Shown piece after piece: positions 11,598 to 20,559 of a DNA stretch of 64,000 bases. The stretch is from Candidatus Peregrinibacteria bacterium (GTDB lineage Bacteria > Patescibacteriota > Gracilibacteria > CAIRYL01 > GCA-016699755). The DNA lies in contig CP065009.1 of assembly GCA_016699755.1 (NCBI GenBank), positions 992,001 to 1,056,000 on the forward strand, given 5' to 3'. Positions within the stretch are counted from its first letter, which is position 1. Every line of letters begins with the position of its first letter. The notes under the pieces are model-generated. The model was not told the origin of the DNA. It saw nothing but the letters and a program-made list of their open reading frames with translations, and ran no database searches. The translations under genes were made by a program, and so were the position numbers.

Positions 11598-11625
11598 TTG
11601 TGTCATTGCGGACATAATCTATAAT
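11598..11625 (+). promoter_or_regulatory. Candidate promoter for the flippase gene
   Basis: TTGTGT at 11598 and a perfect TATAAT at 11620 are 16 nt apart, about 78 nt before the flippase ATG, in the 250-nt spacer shared with divergent gyrB. The -10 is convincing and the -35 is weak. Confidence 0.4.
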
Positions 11626-11702
11626 CTCTTTTTCTTTTTCATTCCAAACTTGATTTCATTGTCGTCATAGCCTTTTCCCCAAAACGCCTCTACAATGGGC
11701 GC

Positions 11703-13232
11703 ATGACTTTGGCACGAAAGATTTTGGGAAACACAATAGCACAAGTGCTCGGGCGCTTTGTGACAGCTTTTTTGGCAATTATAGTTGTCAAAATTTTAGC
11801 AACGTATTTGGGACAAGCCGGTTATGGAAAATATGCCACTATTTACGAATTTCTCGCTTTTTTTGGTGCCTTTGCCGATTTTGGTATTTTCACCATTGCT
11901 GTTCGAGAAATGTCTCGAGAAAAAAGTGATCAAGAAGCGGTATTCAGCAATGCTCTTACCCTTCGTACACTCTTTACGGCAACGGCTATGCTTCTTGGCG
12001 CCGGTGCAGGTTTTCTTGTTCCTCAATACCAACACACCGTAATTCCAGTGGGAATTCTTATTGCTTCGCTTTCCACCTTTTTTGTTATTCTCTCCGGAAC
12101 GCTTTCTGTTGCGCTCCAAGTACGCTTGCGAATGGAGTTTGCCGCCTTTGCCCTTGTGCTCGGAAAGGTTTTTACGGTTGCTATTGTGCTTTTGATAACA
12201 CAATCACTTTTTCCAGTAGCAACAGAGGAGAGCTTTTTCTTGCTCATTTGGGCAGGAACGGTAGGTGCTGGTTTTACTTTTCTCCTCACACTTCTGTGGA
12301 CAAGAGCATCATTTCCTGTTCGATTCCGTTTTGACAAAACACTCTCCAAAAAACTCCTCCTTGAAGCGGCTCCATTTGCCATCGCACTCGCACTGAACAC
12401 CCTCTACATTCGACTTGATATTCTTCTTCTTTCCCTTCTTCTCCCGCCATCAGAAAACGGAATATGTGACAAATCCTTTTGTGGAGATACCGAAGTCGGT
12501 GCTTATGCTGTAGCGGCGCGCATTTTAGAAATCCTCCTTATGATCCCCATTTATTTTATGAATTCTGTACTTCCCACTCTTACCGAACGGATTACGAAAG
12601 TTTCAGACTCACTCCTCCGTCTTCTTCGAAACGCCTTTTCTTTTCTCCTTGCGGTTGGCGTTCCAGCAGGAATTCTCCTTTTTGTTCTCAGCAAAGAAAC
12701 AACAGAGCTCATTTCTTCCGCATCATTTCTCTCAACTCCAGATCAAGCAGGAGCCGATACTGCACTTCGTATTCTCTCAGGAATGGTTTCCATTGCCTTT
12801 CTCTCAATGTTTTTTGGATTTCTTCTCATCGCTTCTGGAAGACAAAAAGAGCTTATTCGCATTAATTTTCTCACGGTATCTTTTAATATTCTTCTCGATC
12901 TTCTTCTTATTCCAAACTATGGATTTGTTGGTGCAGCATGGGGATCGTTTTTCTCGGAGTTTATAATGCTTTCACTCATGATCTTTGCCACAAAAAAATA
13001 CATCCACTTTTCACCAGATATTCGTTCTCTAAAAATCATTGCTTCCGCAGGGGGAGCGGGAGCACTTTGCTTCGGAATTCATGCAATATTGGCGCCACTC
13101 GGAACGCTTCCTTCGTTTGGCGGAACGCTTCTTGTATTTGTCGGATTTTATGCGGGAAACCTGTGGATAACTGGCGTGCTCTCGAAAGAGGTACTCGGCG
13201 AAGTGCTCGGAAGAAAAGAGAAATCACAGTGA
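11703..13232 (+). CDS. Wzx/RfbX-type polysaccharide flippase
   Basis: The 509-residue protein is almost wholly hydrophobic with about 14 predicted spans. It shows the pattern of oligosaccharide flippases of the MATE/MVF superfamily: an N-terminal 'ILGNTIAQVLGRFVTAFLAI' run and a 'YLGQAGYGKYATIYEF' loop, and later 'NILLDLLLIPNYGFVGAAWGSFFSEF', which is typical of this family. Such proteins move lipid-linked glycans across the cytoplasmic membrane. Its 3' end overlaps the convergent ruvX gene by 9 nt. No glycosyltransferase gene cluster adjoins it, so its substrate is unknown. Confidence 0.85.
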   Translation: MTLARKILGNTIAQVLGRFVTAFLAIIVVKILATYLGQAGYGKYATIYEFLAFFGAFADFGIFTIAVREMSREKSDQEAVFSNALTLRTLFTATAMLLGAGAGFLVPQYQHTVIPVGILIASLSTFFVILSGTLSVALQVRLRMEFAAFALVLGKVFTVAIVLLITQSLFPVATEESFFLLIWAGTVGAGFTFLLTLLWTRASFPVRFRFDKTLSKKLLLEAAPFAIALALNTLYIRLDILLLSLLLPPSENGICDKSFCGDTEVGAYAVAARILEILLMIPIYFMNSVLPTLTERITKVSDSLLRLLRNAFSFLLAVGVPAGILLFVLSKETTELISSASFLSTPDQAGADTALRILSGMVSIAFLSMFFGFLLIASGRQKELIRINFLTVSFNILLDLLLIPNYGFVGAAWGSFFSEFIMLSLMIFATKKYIHFSPDIRSLKIIASAGGAGALCFGIHAILAPLGTLPSFGGTLLVFVGFYAGNLWITGVLSKEVLGEVLGRKEKSQ

Positions 13233-13628
13233 GTCCAAATACGATTGCAACAAAATTGCCGCGGAAGCCGCATCAAGATTTCCTCGAAATGTTTTACTCG
13301 TGTGCCCCATTTCGCGCGCGGATTTTTGCGCAGTTCTACTCGAATATCGCTCATCCCAAAGCAGAGTGGAGACTTGTGAAAAACGTATTTTACATTGTTC
13401 TGCAAATTCCTGAGCCACCTGTGTTTCTTTTGTTTCTCCTCCGCTCGGAAGAATAGGATTTCCAACAACAATGATGACAATTTTTTCTTGCACGAGAATC
13501 TGTTGGAGTACATCGAAAACATGTTCATCATTTGGAAGAATTTCTCGAGGAAAGGCAATTCCTATTTCTGTATCTCCTACTGCAATACCAATGCGCTTTG
13601 CTCCATAATCAATACCAATTATTTTCAC
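13224..13628 (-). CDS. ruvX: Putative Holliday junction resolvase RuvX/YqgF
   Basis: At 134 residues it is the usual size. The RNase H-like fold signature is present: DYGAKRIGIAVGD with the first catalytic Asp at residue 7, VGNPILPSGGETKE in the middle, WDERYSS carrying the second acidic pair, and NLDAASAAILLQSYL with the last Asp. Family members process Holliday junctions or mature 16S rRNA 5' ends. The start overlaps the stop of the upstream DUF4012 gene as ATGA, so the two are translationally coupled. The 3' end overlaps the convergent flippase gene. Confidence 0.92.
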   Translation of the reverse strand: MKIIGIDYGAKRIGIAVGDTEIGIAFPREILPNDEHVFDVLQQILVQEKIVIIVVGNPILPSGGETKETQVAQEFAEQCKIRFSQVSTLLWDERYSSRTAQKSAREMGHTSKTFRGNLDAASAAILLQSYLDSL

Positions 13629-15697
13629 TGTGAGAGTGAAACGGAAAAACGTGCATCTCCCGTGAGAAGCATTTTTTCAGGCAGAGATTTGGTGCTCAAA
13701 ATTCCAGATTCCGTTAAAACATTACGAGAAAAGAGGATACTATCTCGTCCGGGTTGAAACTGGAATTGAAGTGAGAATTCACTGGGAAACGAGAGCTTAT
13801 TTGGAAGGAGGTATTGCAAAATAACTTCTTGCTCACTTCCGGCAGATACCTTGGGAAACCGAAATGCAAATACAGTCTTTCCTGCCTGAGTATCTTCCTC
13901 TATTTGCTCGGGAGGAATTCCCGTAGAACCGATGAGCTTTGCCCCAAGAGGAACAAATACCTGTGTATACGAGGAATTATCTCCAGCACCAAGAATATTT
14001 CGAAGCAGTTCAGGTTCAACGAGAAATGATCCATATTTTTCGAAAAGATCATTCACAAACGCATTTTCTTTTTCTCCCCAAGAATGCTTTCGATGAATAA
14101 GAAGTTCATTTTGTACAGAACCAGAAAGCGAAATAACAGAAGTCAGTGAAATACTTTCCTGAAGAAAATGGTCAGATTTATTTCCGCCCACATTTGCAGA
14201 AACAATCGCAAGAAAATCTCCTTCATTGTTTTGCGGAATTTCACCAGATATTCCGAGTTTCTTTGCCGCTTCCTCTACTTTTGAATTTGTGGAGTGTACA
14301 AGTATCCATTTGCGATGAATTGCTGTTTGAAAAAGAGCAAGAAGTTTTTCTGGAGGAAGCGCAGAAATACGCTCCAAAAGTTCTGGAAAAAGTTTTGCCA
14401 TGCCATCCTTGGGAGTGTGCTTTCCAAATGCTTTTGCTTCGACAAAAAACGAAAGAAGAAGTGAAGCATTTTCTGCGGTTAATTTTTCCCCTGTTTCTGG
14501 AAGCGCAACATCGCCTGTGGCAGAAAGAACTTCACGAAAAAAATCATCTGTCACCACCACAATAGTTTCTGCGGTTGGTCCCCCACTCTTTTCGAGAAGT
14601 TCGCGCAACAAATTGGCAGAGAAAGGAAAATGAAAAAAGTAATTTGCATCTTGTAATTGTAGCCGATTTGTAAGACGTTCAAATCCCGGAGGTGGTGGAA
14701 GAACTTCTATAAGTTTCCACGAGAACGCATAAATATCGGAAAATACTCCAGAAAGAGCTCCGCCGTTTCCCGTAAGAAGTGCAAACGAACCAGGGAATCC
14801 TCCAGTTGCGCGAATTTCTCCAGAATTTTGAAAAAAGATCGCCGTTGTGTGCGGCATGTTTTCCCCAAGAATTTCACGCGTGGCAACAAGAAGAATAGAG
14901 AAATCTAAAAGGGATTGTCTTGCTTCTGGCAAGCGCACCGCAAGTGTGGAAAGTTCATTTTTCCAAGGAAGCAAAAGAGGATTTTTTTGCGCTTCTTGAA
15001 GCACTTGTGATCCTTGTGCAAATAAAGATTCCGATTGTGTCATCATTTGATCTGCTTTTTGTAATTGTAATAAAACCTCGTCTCCTTTTTTCCCCAAAAG
15101 AAGTGTAGGAATTTTTCGAAAATTTGGTGCCATGTTGGCAAAATCTTCGCCAAGTGTTGCCGCTTTTTCCGCAAGCGCAAAAAGCTCGGAAAATGTTCCT
15201 GATGGAAAAAGAGAGGAATTAGTATTTCCCAAAAAAAGAGGAGAGCGAAGCGCAGAAAGAGTCTCGCGAGCCTCGGCAAACGCGAGTGCGGATTCTGTAT
15301 ATTCCTGCGAAAGGAGAAGATCTGCGCCTTCTCGAAACGAAATAGACGCCTGTTCCGCATTATTTCCAACGTGCTCTGCAACGGCAAGCATCCCCCTTCC
15401 TAAAGCACCAAAACACACTAGTACACCAAGAGCAAGAAGTGAGCACTGAACACGGGATTTCCTGTTTCTTTTTTTGAGATTTGAGTGAGATACATGCTTT
15501 TGTTTTGGAAAATCGAGGTATTGACGAGTAGGAAAAAAACGAATTCCAAAAGAGAGCCGAAGAGTATTACTCGGAGTGATACGTGAACGCGAAAGCGCCA
15601 GCACAACTGGTGGTTTTTTCCCCCGATGGAGATCGCGCACAAGAGAAGATTTCACAAAATAAAGCGTAGCAGAAACAGAAAAAGGGAGATATTCCAT
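13625..15697 (-). CDS. DUF4012-family membrane-anchored protein
   Basis: The 690-residue protein has one membrane span after about 75 cytoplasmic residues (LLALGVLVCFGALGRG), an alpha-helical region, then the DUF4012 signature 'FFQNSGEIRATGGFPGSF' and 'SGVFSDIYAF' in the middle. DUF4012 proteins are frequent in Patescibacteria and actinobacteria and are thought to sit at the cell envelope; their function is unknown. The start MEYLPFSVS at 15697 is preferred over 15730, because it leaves more room for the divergent pseudouridine synthase gene. It is coupled to ruvX by ATGA. Confidence 0.8.
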   Translation of the reverse strand: MEYLPFSVSATLYFVKSSLVRDLHRGKKPPVVLALSRSRITPSNTLRLSFGIRFFPTRQYLDFPKQKHVSHSNLKKRNRKSRVQCSLLALGVLVCFGALGRGMLAVAEHVGNNAEQASISFREGADLLLSQEYTESALAFAEARETLSALRSPLFLGNTNSSLFPSGTFSELFALAEKAATLGEDFANMAPNFRKIPTLLLGKKGDEVLLQLQKADQMMTQSESLFAQGSQVLQEAQKNPLLLPWKNELSTLAVRLPEARQSLLDFSILLVATREILGENMPHTTAIFFQNSGEIRATGGFPGSFALLTGNGGALSGVFSDIYAFSWKLIEVLPPPPGFERLTNRLQLQDANYFFHFPFSANLLRELLEKSGGPTAETIVVVTDDFFREVLSATGDVALPETGEKLTAENASLLLSFFVEAKAFGKHTPKDGMAKLFPELLERISALPPEKLLALFQTAIHRKWILVHSTNSKVEEAAKKLGISGEIPQNNEGDFLAIVSANVGGNKSDHFLQESISLTSVISLSGSVQNELLIHRKHSWGEKENAFVNDLFEKYGSFLVEPELLRNILGAGDNSSYTQVFVPLGAKLIGSTGIPPEQIEEDTQAGKTVFAFRFPKVSAGSEQEVILQYLLPNKLSFPSEFSLQFQFQPGRDSILFSRNVLTESGILSTKSLPEKMLLTGDARFSVSLSQ

Positions 15698-15787
15698 TTT
15701 TCTGTTGTGATTTGCAATGATTATTCCCAAAGCCTTGGTGAGAAAACACTTCCTCCGCTACAATGTGTTCGATTTTTCGATACAGAA

Positions 15788-16537
15788 ATGCCTCAGGAAA
15801 ACATGATTCGGCTCCAAAAAATTCTTGCCGATCGTGGTATTGCATCACGACGTGAGGCAGAAAGGCTTATTACCAGCGGCGTGGTAAAAGTAAATGGCAA
15901 AAAAGTAACAGAACTCGGAACACGTGCCGATCCAAACAAAGATATTATTGAGGTAGAGGAAGAAATACTTGATCAGCGAGAAGAACAAAAAATAATCGTC
16001 GCCCTCAATAAACCCGTGGGATACGTGACAAGCACCAAAAAAACAGTGACAGATCCGCATATTGTCCTAGATCTTGTTCCTTCTTCTTTTCCTCCCCTTT
16101 TCCCTGCCGGAAGGCTCGATAAAGAAACCTCTGGACTTCTCATTTTGACAAATGACGGCATTACCGCCAATAAATTGACACACCCTCGCCACGGACACGA
16201 AAAAACCTACGAAGCACTTCTCACAAAACCTGTTCCCGAAGAAGACCTCGACCAAATTCGTCACGGGGAACTCTGGATTCTCGGAAAAAAAATTCGTCCA
16301 GCTCCTGTAGAGCGCCTTGGGGGTTCTCGCGTGGAAATTGTTTTGCGGGAAGGGAAAAATAGGCAAATTCGTCGATTATTCCGCATGCTCGGAAGTGGCG
16401 TGAAAAAACTTCGCCGTGTAGCTATTGGAAACTTGCGACTTGAAGATTTACATCTTCGTGAAGGAGAAATGCGGGCACTTAGTGAAAGAGAGGTGGAAAA
16501 GATGTTTGAATTTTCATCACAAAGCGTACCAGAATAA
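15788..16537 (+). CDS. RsuA/RluB-family rRNA pseudouridine synthase
   Basis: The 249-residue protein begins with an S4 RNA-binding domain (LQKILADRGIASRREAERLI, about residues 8-27) and continues with the catalytic domain, including the catalytic-Asp motif PAGRLDKETSGLL and the late motif EGKNRQIRRLFRMLG. It isomerises a uridine in 16S (RsuA) or 23S (RluB/E/F) rRNA; the sequence alone does not decide which. Start at 15788 (MPQENMIRLQ) is preferred because longer in-frame extensions run into the divergent DUF4012 gene. No Shine-Dalgarno is present. Confidence 0.93.
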   Translation: MPQENMIRLQKILADRGIASRREAERLITSGVVKVNGKKVTELGTRADPNKDIIEVEEEILDQREEQKIIVALNKPVGYVTSTKKTVTDPHIVLDLVPSSFPPLFPAGRLDKETSGLLILTNDGITANKLTHPRHGHEKTYEALLTKPVPEEDLDQIRHGELWILGKKIRPAPVERLGGSRVEIVLREGKNRQIRRLFRMLGSGVKKLRRVAIGNLRLEDLHLREGEMRALSEREVEKMFEFSSQSVPE

Positions 16538-16553
16538 AAATGCTTTTTTCGGA

Positions 16554-17715
16554 TCAATCAGCTTCAACCTTTCGTAGAACGAGCATGTAAGATATCAAAA
16601 AAATAATTGAGCTTATACCAATGACAAAAAAAGTGGTTGATAAATCGTATCGCTCCGAAACATATCCAGTAAAAAATAAGCTTATGGAAGATGTGAGACC
16701 AAGAATCTGACTATTGATTGAAAGCATGGTTGCCCTATTTGAAGAATCGACCTTTTCATTAATATACGTGCTTATTGTTGGGATATAGAGACCACGAAGA
16801 AAATAAAGAATGGCAATAATTGTGAAAACAAAAAATAGAGATGAAGTTTTTTGCAAAAAGATTAAAAACAAACAAAATACTGATGCATGAAGAACGAGAT
16901 ATTTGTCCACGGAAAATATTTTTCCAACTCTTTCTGCGCTCCATGCTCCAAGTCCTCTCATAAAAAAAGCCCCTGCCGCAAGAAGACCAAAAAAGCTTTC
17001 ATTGATATCGAGTGATTTATAGAGGGGCTGTAAATATTGGAATGTCGTTATAGCAACGCTTCCGATGATAGCGGAAAAAATAAAAAATTTTGAAAAGTTT
17101 ACGGTGTTAAACGTCTGCTTTGCACAATTCTTGAGTTGATGAAAAATGGAAATATTTTTTTGCTCAGTTTTTACTTCTTTCAAGAAAAGCAGTAGAGCAA
17201 TGCTAATCGCTACCAATCCGGTTTCTGCATAAAAAGGAAGTCTTTCATTGAGAGAATATAAAACACCTCCTGAAATTGATGTTACGACCCAGAAAATATT
17301 TGTTGAAAACTCGAGTTTTCCAGATATTTTTTTAAAACTCCCCTGATTTTTATCGGCTACAAGTCCTTCATATAAAAGAGCATGTTCGGCTCCATCTTTT
17401 AAAGAAAATGCCATTCCCTTCAAACAATATCCCACGAGAAACCAATAGAACCCCTGAGAAAAAGCAAATAGTAAAGTTCCTGTCAGCAATAAGACTCCGC
17501 TAAGAACAAGTGTTGTTTTGTATCCATATTTGTCGGCAAATATACCAGATGGAATTTGCCCTATTGCGTAGAAAAAGAGATAACAAGCAGTAGCTTAAAG
17601 AGAGTCCAACGTGCAGCATGAAGATAATAAAGACCCCAAGAGTAAAAGTTTCCCCATTGGTAAACATTGAGCTTGCTATTTTCCATGTATTTGATGAGTA
17701 ATTATCTTTCTTCAT
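16554..17715 (-). pseudogene. MFS transporter gene broken by a 1-nt frameshift
   Basis: Two adjacent minus-strand frames form one major facilitator protein. The first (17715 down) encodes MKKDNYSSNTWKIASS and a first hydrophobic span. The second (to 16554) carries the remaining spans. Reading the second frame upstream of its apparent start recovers the diagnostic MFS loop IGQIPSGIFADKYGYK (nt about 17525-17572). Removing one base near 17595-17598 joins them as ...HVGLSLATACYLFFYAIGQIPSG..., about 387 residues in total, the normal length for the family. The site (TTTAA) is not a long homopolymer. It may be a real inactivating mutation or a consensus error. Substrate unknown. Confidence 0.8.
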
Positions 17716-17796
17716 TATTTATTGAAAGTTACAGAAAGAGTACTCTTGATTTTCTTATTCAGAAAAAGAGTCCTTTCATTTTTTTCTAATAGTTCC

Positions 17797-18570
17797 CTAA
17801 TACTTCTCTCCTTCTGCTGGAAAAAGACCATCTTGCACAGACTTTACAAAAGCAGAAATTGATCTTTCTTCTTCACTCGCTACATCTCCAAAACGTCGAA
17901 GAAATTTTGGTCGAAAATATGCATCACTTCTTCCCGTGAGATCAGAATAAACAAGAACTTGTCCATCCACAAAACGTCCAGCACCAATGCCAATAACCGG
18001 AATAGAAAGTTTATCGGTAATAGCTTTTCCAAGAGATTCTGGAACACATTCGAGAATAATCTCAGAAACTCCAAGATCCTCAAGTATTTTGGATTCTCGC
18101 TGAATGCGCATTGATTCTTCTAGCGTTTTTCCAGCAACGGAAAATGTTTCTGCCTGCTGTGGTAAAAGCCCAAGATGTCCCACAACCCCAATGCCTTCTT
18201 TTTGCAAGTATTCGATTTGCGGAAACACTGCTCCTTCGAGTTTTACAGAATGGGCGCCAACCCTTAAAAATTGGCGAGCATTTTTTAGTGCTTGTCCTGG
18301 AGTTTCATAGGTTCCAATCGGCATATCCGCCACAACCGGAATTTTTCCGTTTACTGCTCGACACACGGCTTCTGTATGCGCAAGCATCATTTCCATGGTG
18401 ACGGATTTTGTATCCAAAAACCCATAGACGGTCATTCCTAAAGAGTCGCCTACCAAAAGCACATCTGCCCCAGCAGCAATAGAGCGCTGTGCGGACAAAA
18501 AATCCGCCACCGAAACCCACGAAAGACGTTTCATGATGCCACTATTCCCTGATTTTTGCACAAAAGTCAA
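17797..18570 (-). CDS. panB: 3-methyl-2-oxobutanoate hydroxymethyltransferase (PanB)
   Basis: PanB makes ketopantoate from alpha-ketoisovalerate and methylene-tetrahydrofolate, the first committed step of pantothenate synthesis. The 257 residues include VLLVGDSLGMTVYG (metal-binding Asp), VKLEGA, GHLGLLPQ, ECVPESL and PVIGIGAG, all diagnostic. The N-terminal motif that reads TAYDY in most homologues is SVADF here. The ATG at 18570 overlaps the stop of the upstream membrane-protein gene by four bases; an internal start (MKRLSW, 18534) is possible. panC and panE are not in the window. Confidence 0.92.
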   Translation of the reverse strand: MTFVQKSGNSGIMKRLSWVSVADFLSAQRSIAAGADVLLVGDSLGMTVYGFLDTKSVTMEMMLAHTEAVCRAVNGKIPVVADMPIGTYETPGQALKNARQFLRVGAHSVKLEGAVFPQIEYLQKEGIGVVGHLGLLPQQAETFSVAGKTLEESMRIQRESKILEDLGVSEIILECVPESLGKAITDKLSIPVIGIGAGRFVDGQVLVYSDLTGRSDAYFRPKFLRRFGDVASEEERSISAFVKSVQDGLFPAEGEKY

Positions 18571-20474
18571 TGCTGGAGCGGAATCTGCTTATTTCTTGAA
18601 GAGAGCTTAAGGACAACATATTCACTGTCTTCGTGCACTACTTCTCCAAAAGAGGGAAGGAGTTCCTTTTGGGAACAGATAATATAATCAACACCTTCTT
18701 TCTGAAGATCTTCTTCCTGAAACGACTGCTGAAGAAGTTGTCGTCGATGAAATTCTAAAGCATACTTACGAGAAAAAACCGATTGTGCTCCCTCGAGATA
18801 GGAGACAAAAACACTCCTCTGAGAAAGCATTCGTGTACGAAGCCCTGCTATTTCCGCATCTTTTGTTACAAAGAAAAGCGCATCTTTTGGGGTATTTTGC
18901 TGAATCCACTCAAAAGAATCACCATACCGACTCGCAAGATGGGCATCGAAGATAAGTGGCCAAAGAAAAAGCATTCCCAAAAGCGTCCCTCCAATGACAA
19001 CCGAAAAAACAGGGCGGATAATAATCCTCTCAAAAACTCCTCGTTTCCAAAGAGAAAGAATGAGGAATACTAAAAGAAACGTAAGAATATTTTCAATAAA
19101 GATCCAAAGTACTACTTCAAATGTAAATGGCGCATCTCGAAAAAATAAAAACTGAAGAAGCGCAGGACGCTGTGGTTTTGCAAACAGGGAAAGAATCCAA
19201 ACACCATAGAATCCTCCAAAGAGGAGTATTTTTCTGGAAAATTTTTTTGGGAATGATTGATACGAAAGAAACGTGAGCAGTGCAAAAAGTGCAACAAAAA
19301 AAGAAAGGAGAAGCGTTTGCACTCCAAGAATCATTCCCACAAGAGCGAAAAGGAAAAGGTGTGTACGCCATTTCTCATGTAAGGAAGATCTCCATTGTTC
19401 GGCAAAGAGAAGGAGGAGAGGAAGAACAAAGAGGAGCTTTATCCACGAAAATGCTCGAAGCGGTTGAAATTGAAGCGCAAACGCAAGACGAAACCCCTCT
19501 CCCAAAAGAGAAAAAAGTCCGATAAACACCAAAATCGTTGTGACAAAAAATACAAGTTTTTGGAAAGCAGCCTTTGGAAAAGAAGCACGAAAACGAAAAA
19601 GGAGAAGAGCAAAAAGGACGAGTACAAAAAGAACAATGTACGAGTGGAGTTCTGAAAAATAGAAAGAAGGGAGAATATACGAAGAGCGATTTTGAACAAG
19701 AGAAAACCACGTGTCATCAAAATGACGAAAAAGATCAATTCTGTTTACCGCAGAATGACGAAAGAAAAAGAAGAGTGCACCCCACATTCCCACTGGAAAA
19801 AGAAGTGGAAAAAGAGATGTAAAAGAGCGATTTTGAACAGATTTCCAAGAGAGAAAAAGAGAGAAAGCGAGCAAAACAGGAAGTGGATTAATGGGATGAA
19901 GTAGTGCACAAAAACCAAGCATAATGCCCGAAAGAACATATTGCTCTCGAAAAAAGAATCCTAAAGCGAGCGTCGAAATCGCCATGCCAAAAGAGCGAGC
20001 CTGAAGATCGGGTTCAAAATAAAAAAACCAACTATCGGGACCTTTGACATTATCGGAAAATGCCTCTCCGCCAATAATGAGCAAAAAAGGGAGAAGAAGC
20101 GGGAGGAAACTTCTTGGAGCAAACGATTTCCCCAAAAGAATGACTCCCGAAAAAAAGATTGCCTGAGAGAGAAGAGACAACAAGCATCCCCAAAATGCCA
20201 GAGAATATGGAGGAATTCTCATAAAATAAGCGAGGAGATCATCGAACAACGTTCCTTCAGTTTGTCCGCCTTGAAGCAAAAAATCGTAAGGAAATAGGCT
20301 TGGGTCAAGATGCCTAAGTACTGCGGGAAAATAGTAAAATTGATCGCCAAAATACAAAAAGGTTCCTGGAAATAAAATATGAGAAAAAAGCGAGGCAAAA
20401 AGCGAAACGCCTACTATACCGAAAGCGCCTCTGAAAGACGTTGTTTTTGAAAAAAAACGTGAAAACATACTCAT
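18567..20474 (-). CDS. Large polytopic membrane protein (635 aa)
   Basis: The protein has about a dozen hydrophobic spans and a C-terminal soluble segment of roughly 100 residues ('YGDSFEWIQQNTPKDALFF' and 'EGVDYIICSQKE'). This C-terminal pattern, in which a residue stretch asks whether a subject can be 'known from W..NTP.DA.F', is common in bacterial GT-C-like and DUF6798-like membrane proteins. No GT-C catalytic loop could be identified with certainty. It is coupled to panB by ATGA and is divergent from another polytopic protein at 20560. The ATG at 20468 is an alternative start. Confidence 0.7.
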   Translation of the reverse strand: MSMFSRFFSKTTSFRGAFGIVGVSLFASLFSHILFPGTFLYFGDQFYYFPAVLRHLDPSLFPYDFLLQGGQTEGTLFDDLLAYFMRIPPYSLAFWGCLLSLLSQAIFFSGVILLGKSFAPRSFLPLLLPFLLIIGGEAFSDNVKGPDSWFFYFEPDLQARSFGMAISTLALGFFFREQYVLSGIMLGFCALLHPINPLPVLLAFSLFLSWKSVQNRSFTSLFPLLFPVGMWGALFFFFRHSAVNRIDLFRHFDDTWFSLVQNRSSYILPSFYFSELHSYIVLFVLVLFALLLFRFRASFPKAAFQKLVFFVTTILVFIGLFSLLGEGFRLAFALQFQPLRAFSWIKLLFVLPLLLLFAEQWRSSLHEKWRTHLFLFALVGMILGVQTLLLSFFVALFALLTFLSYQSFPKKFSRKILLFGGFYGVWILSLFAKPQRPALLQFLFFRDAPFTFEVVLWIFIENILTFLLVFLILSLWKRGVFERIIIRPVFSVVIGGTLLGMLFLWPLIFDAHLASRYGDSFEWIQQNTPKDALFFVTKDAEIAGLRTRMLSQRSVFVSYLEGAQSVFSRKYALEFHRRQLLQQSFQEEDLQKEGVDYIICSQKELLPSFGEVVHEDSEYVVLKLSSRNKQIPLQH

Positions 20475-20559
20475 ATTTTTATCAGAAAATGCCGAAAAAA
20501 GAAAATAAAGGATGCGCTTTCATTCCTCATGAAAAGCAAAAATATGATATGCTTAATAT

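Noticed and set aside
15626..15787. Extension of the pseudouridine synthase upstream of 15788
   Set aside because: It overlaps the divergent DUF4012 gene and adds about 54 residues before the S4 domain that the family lacks.
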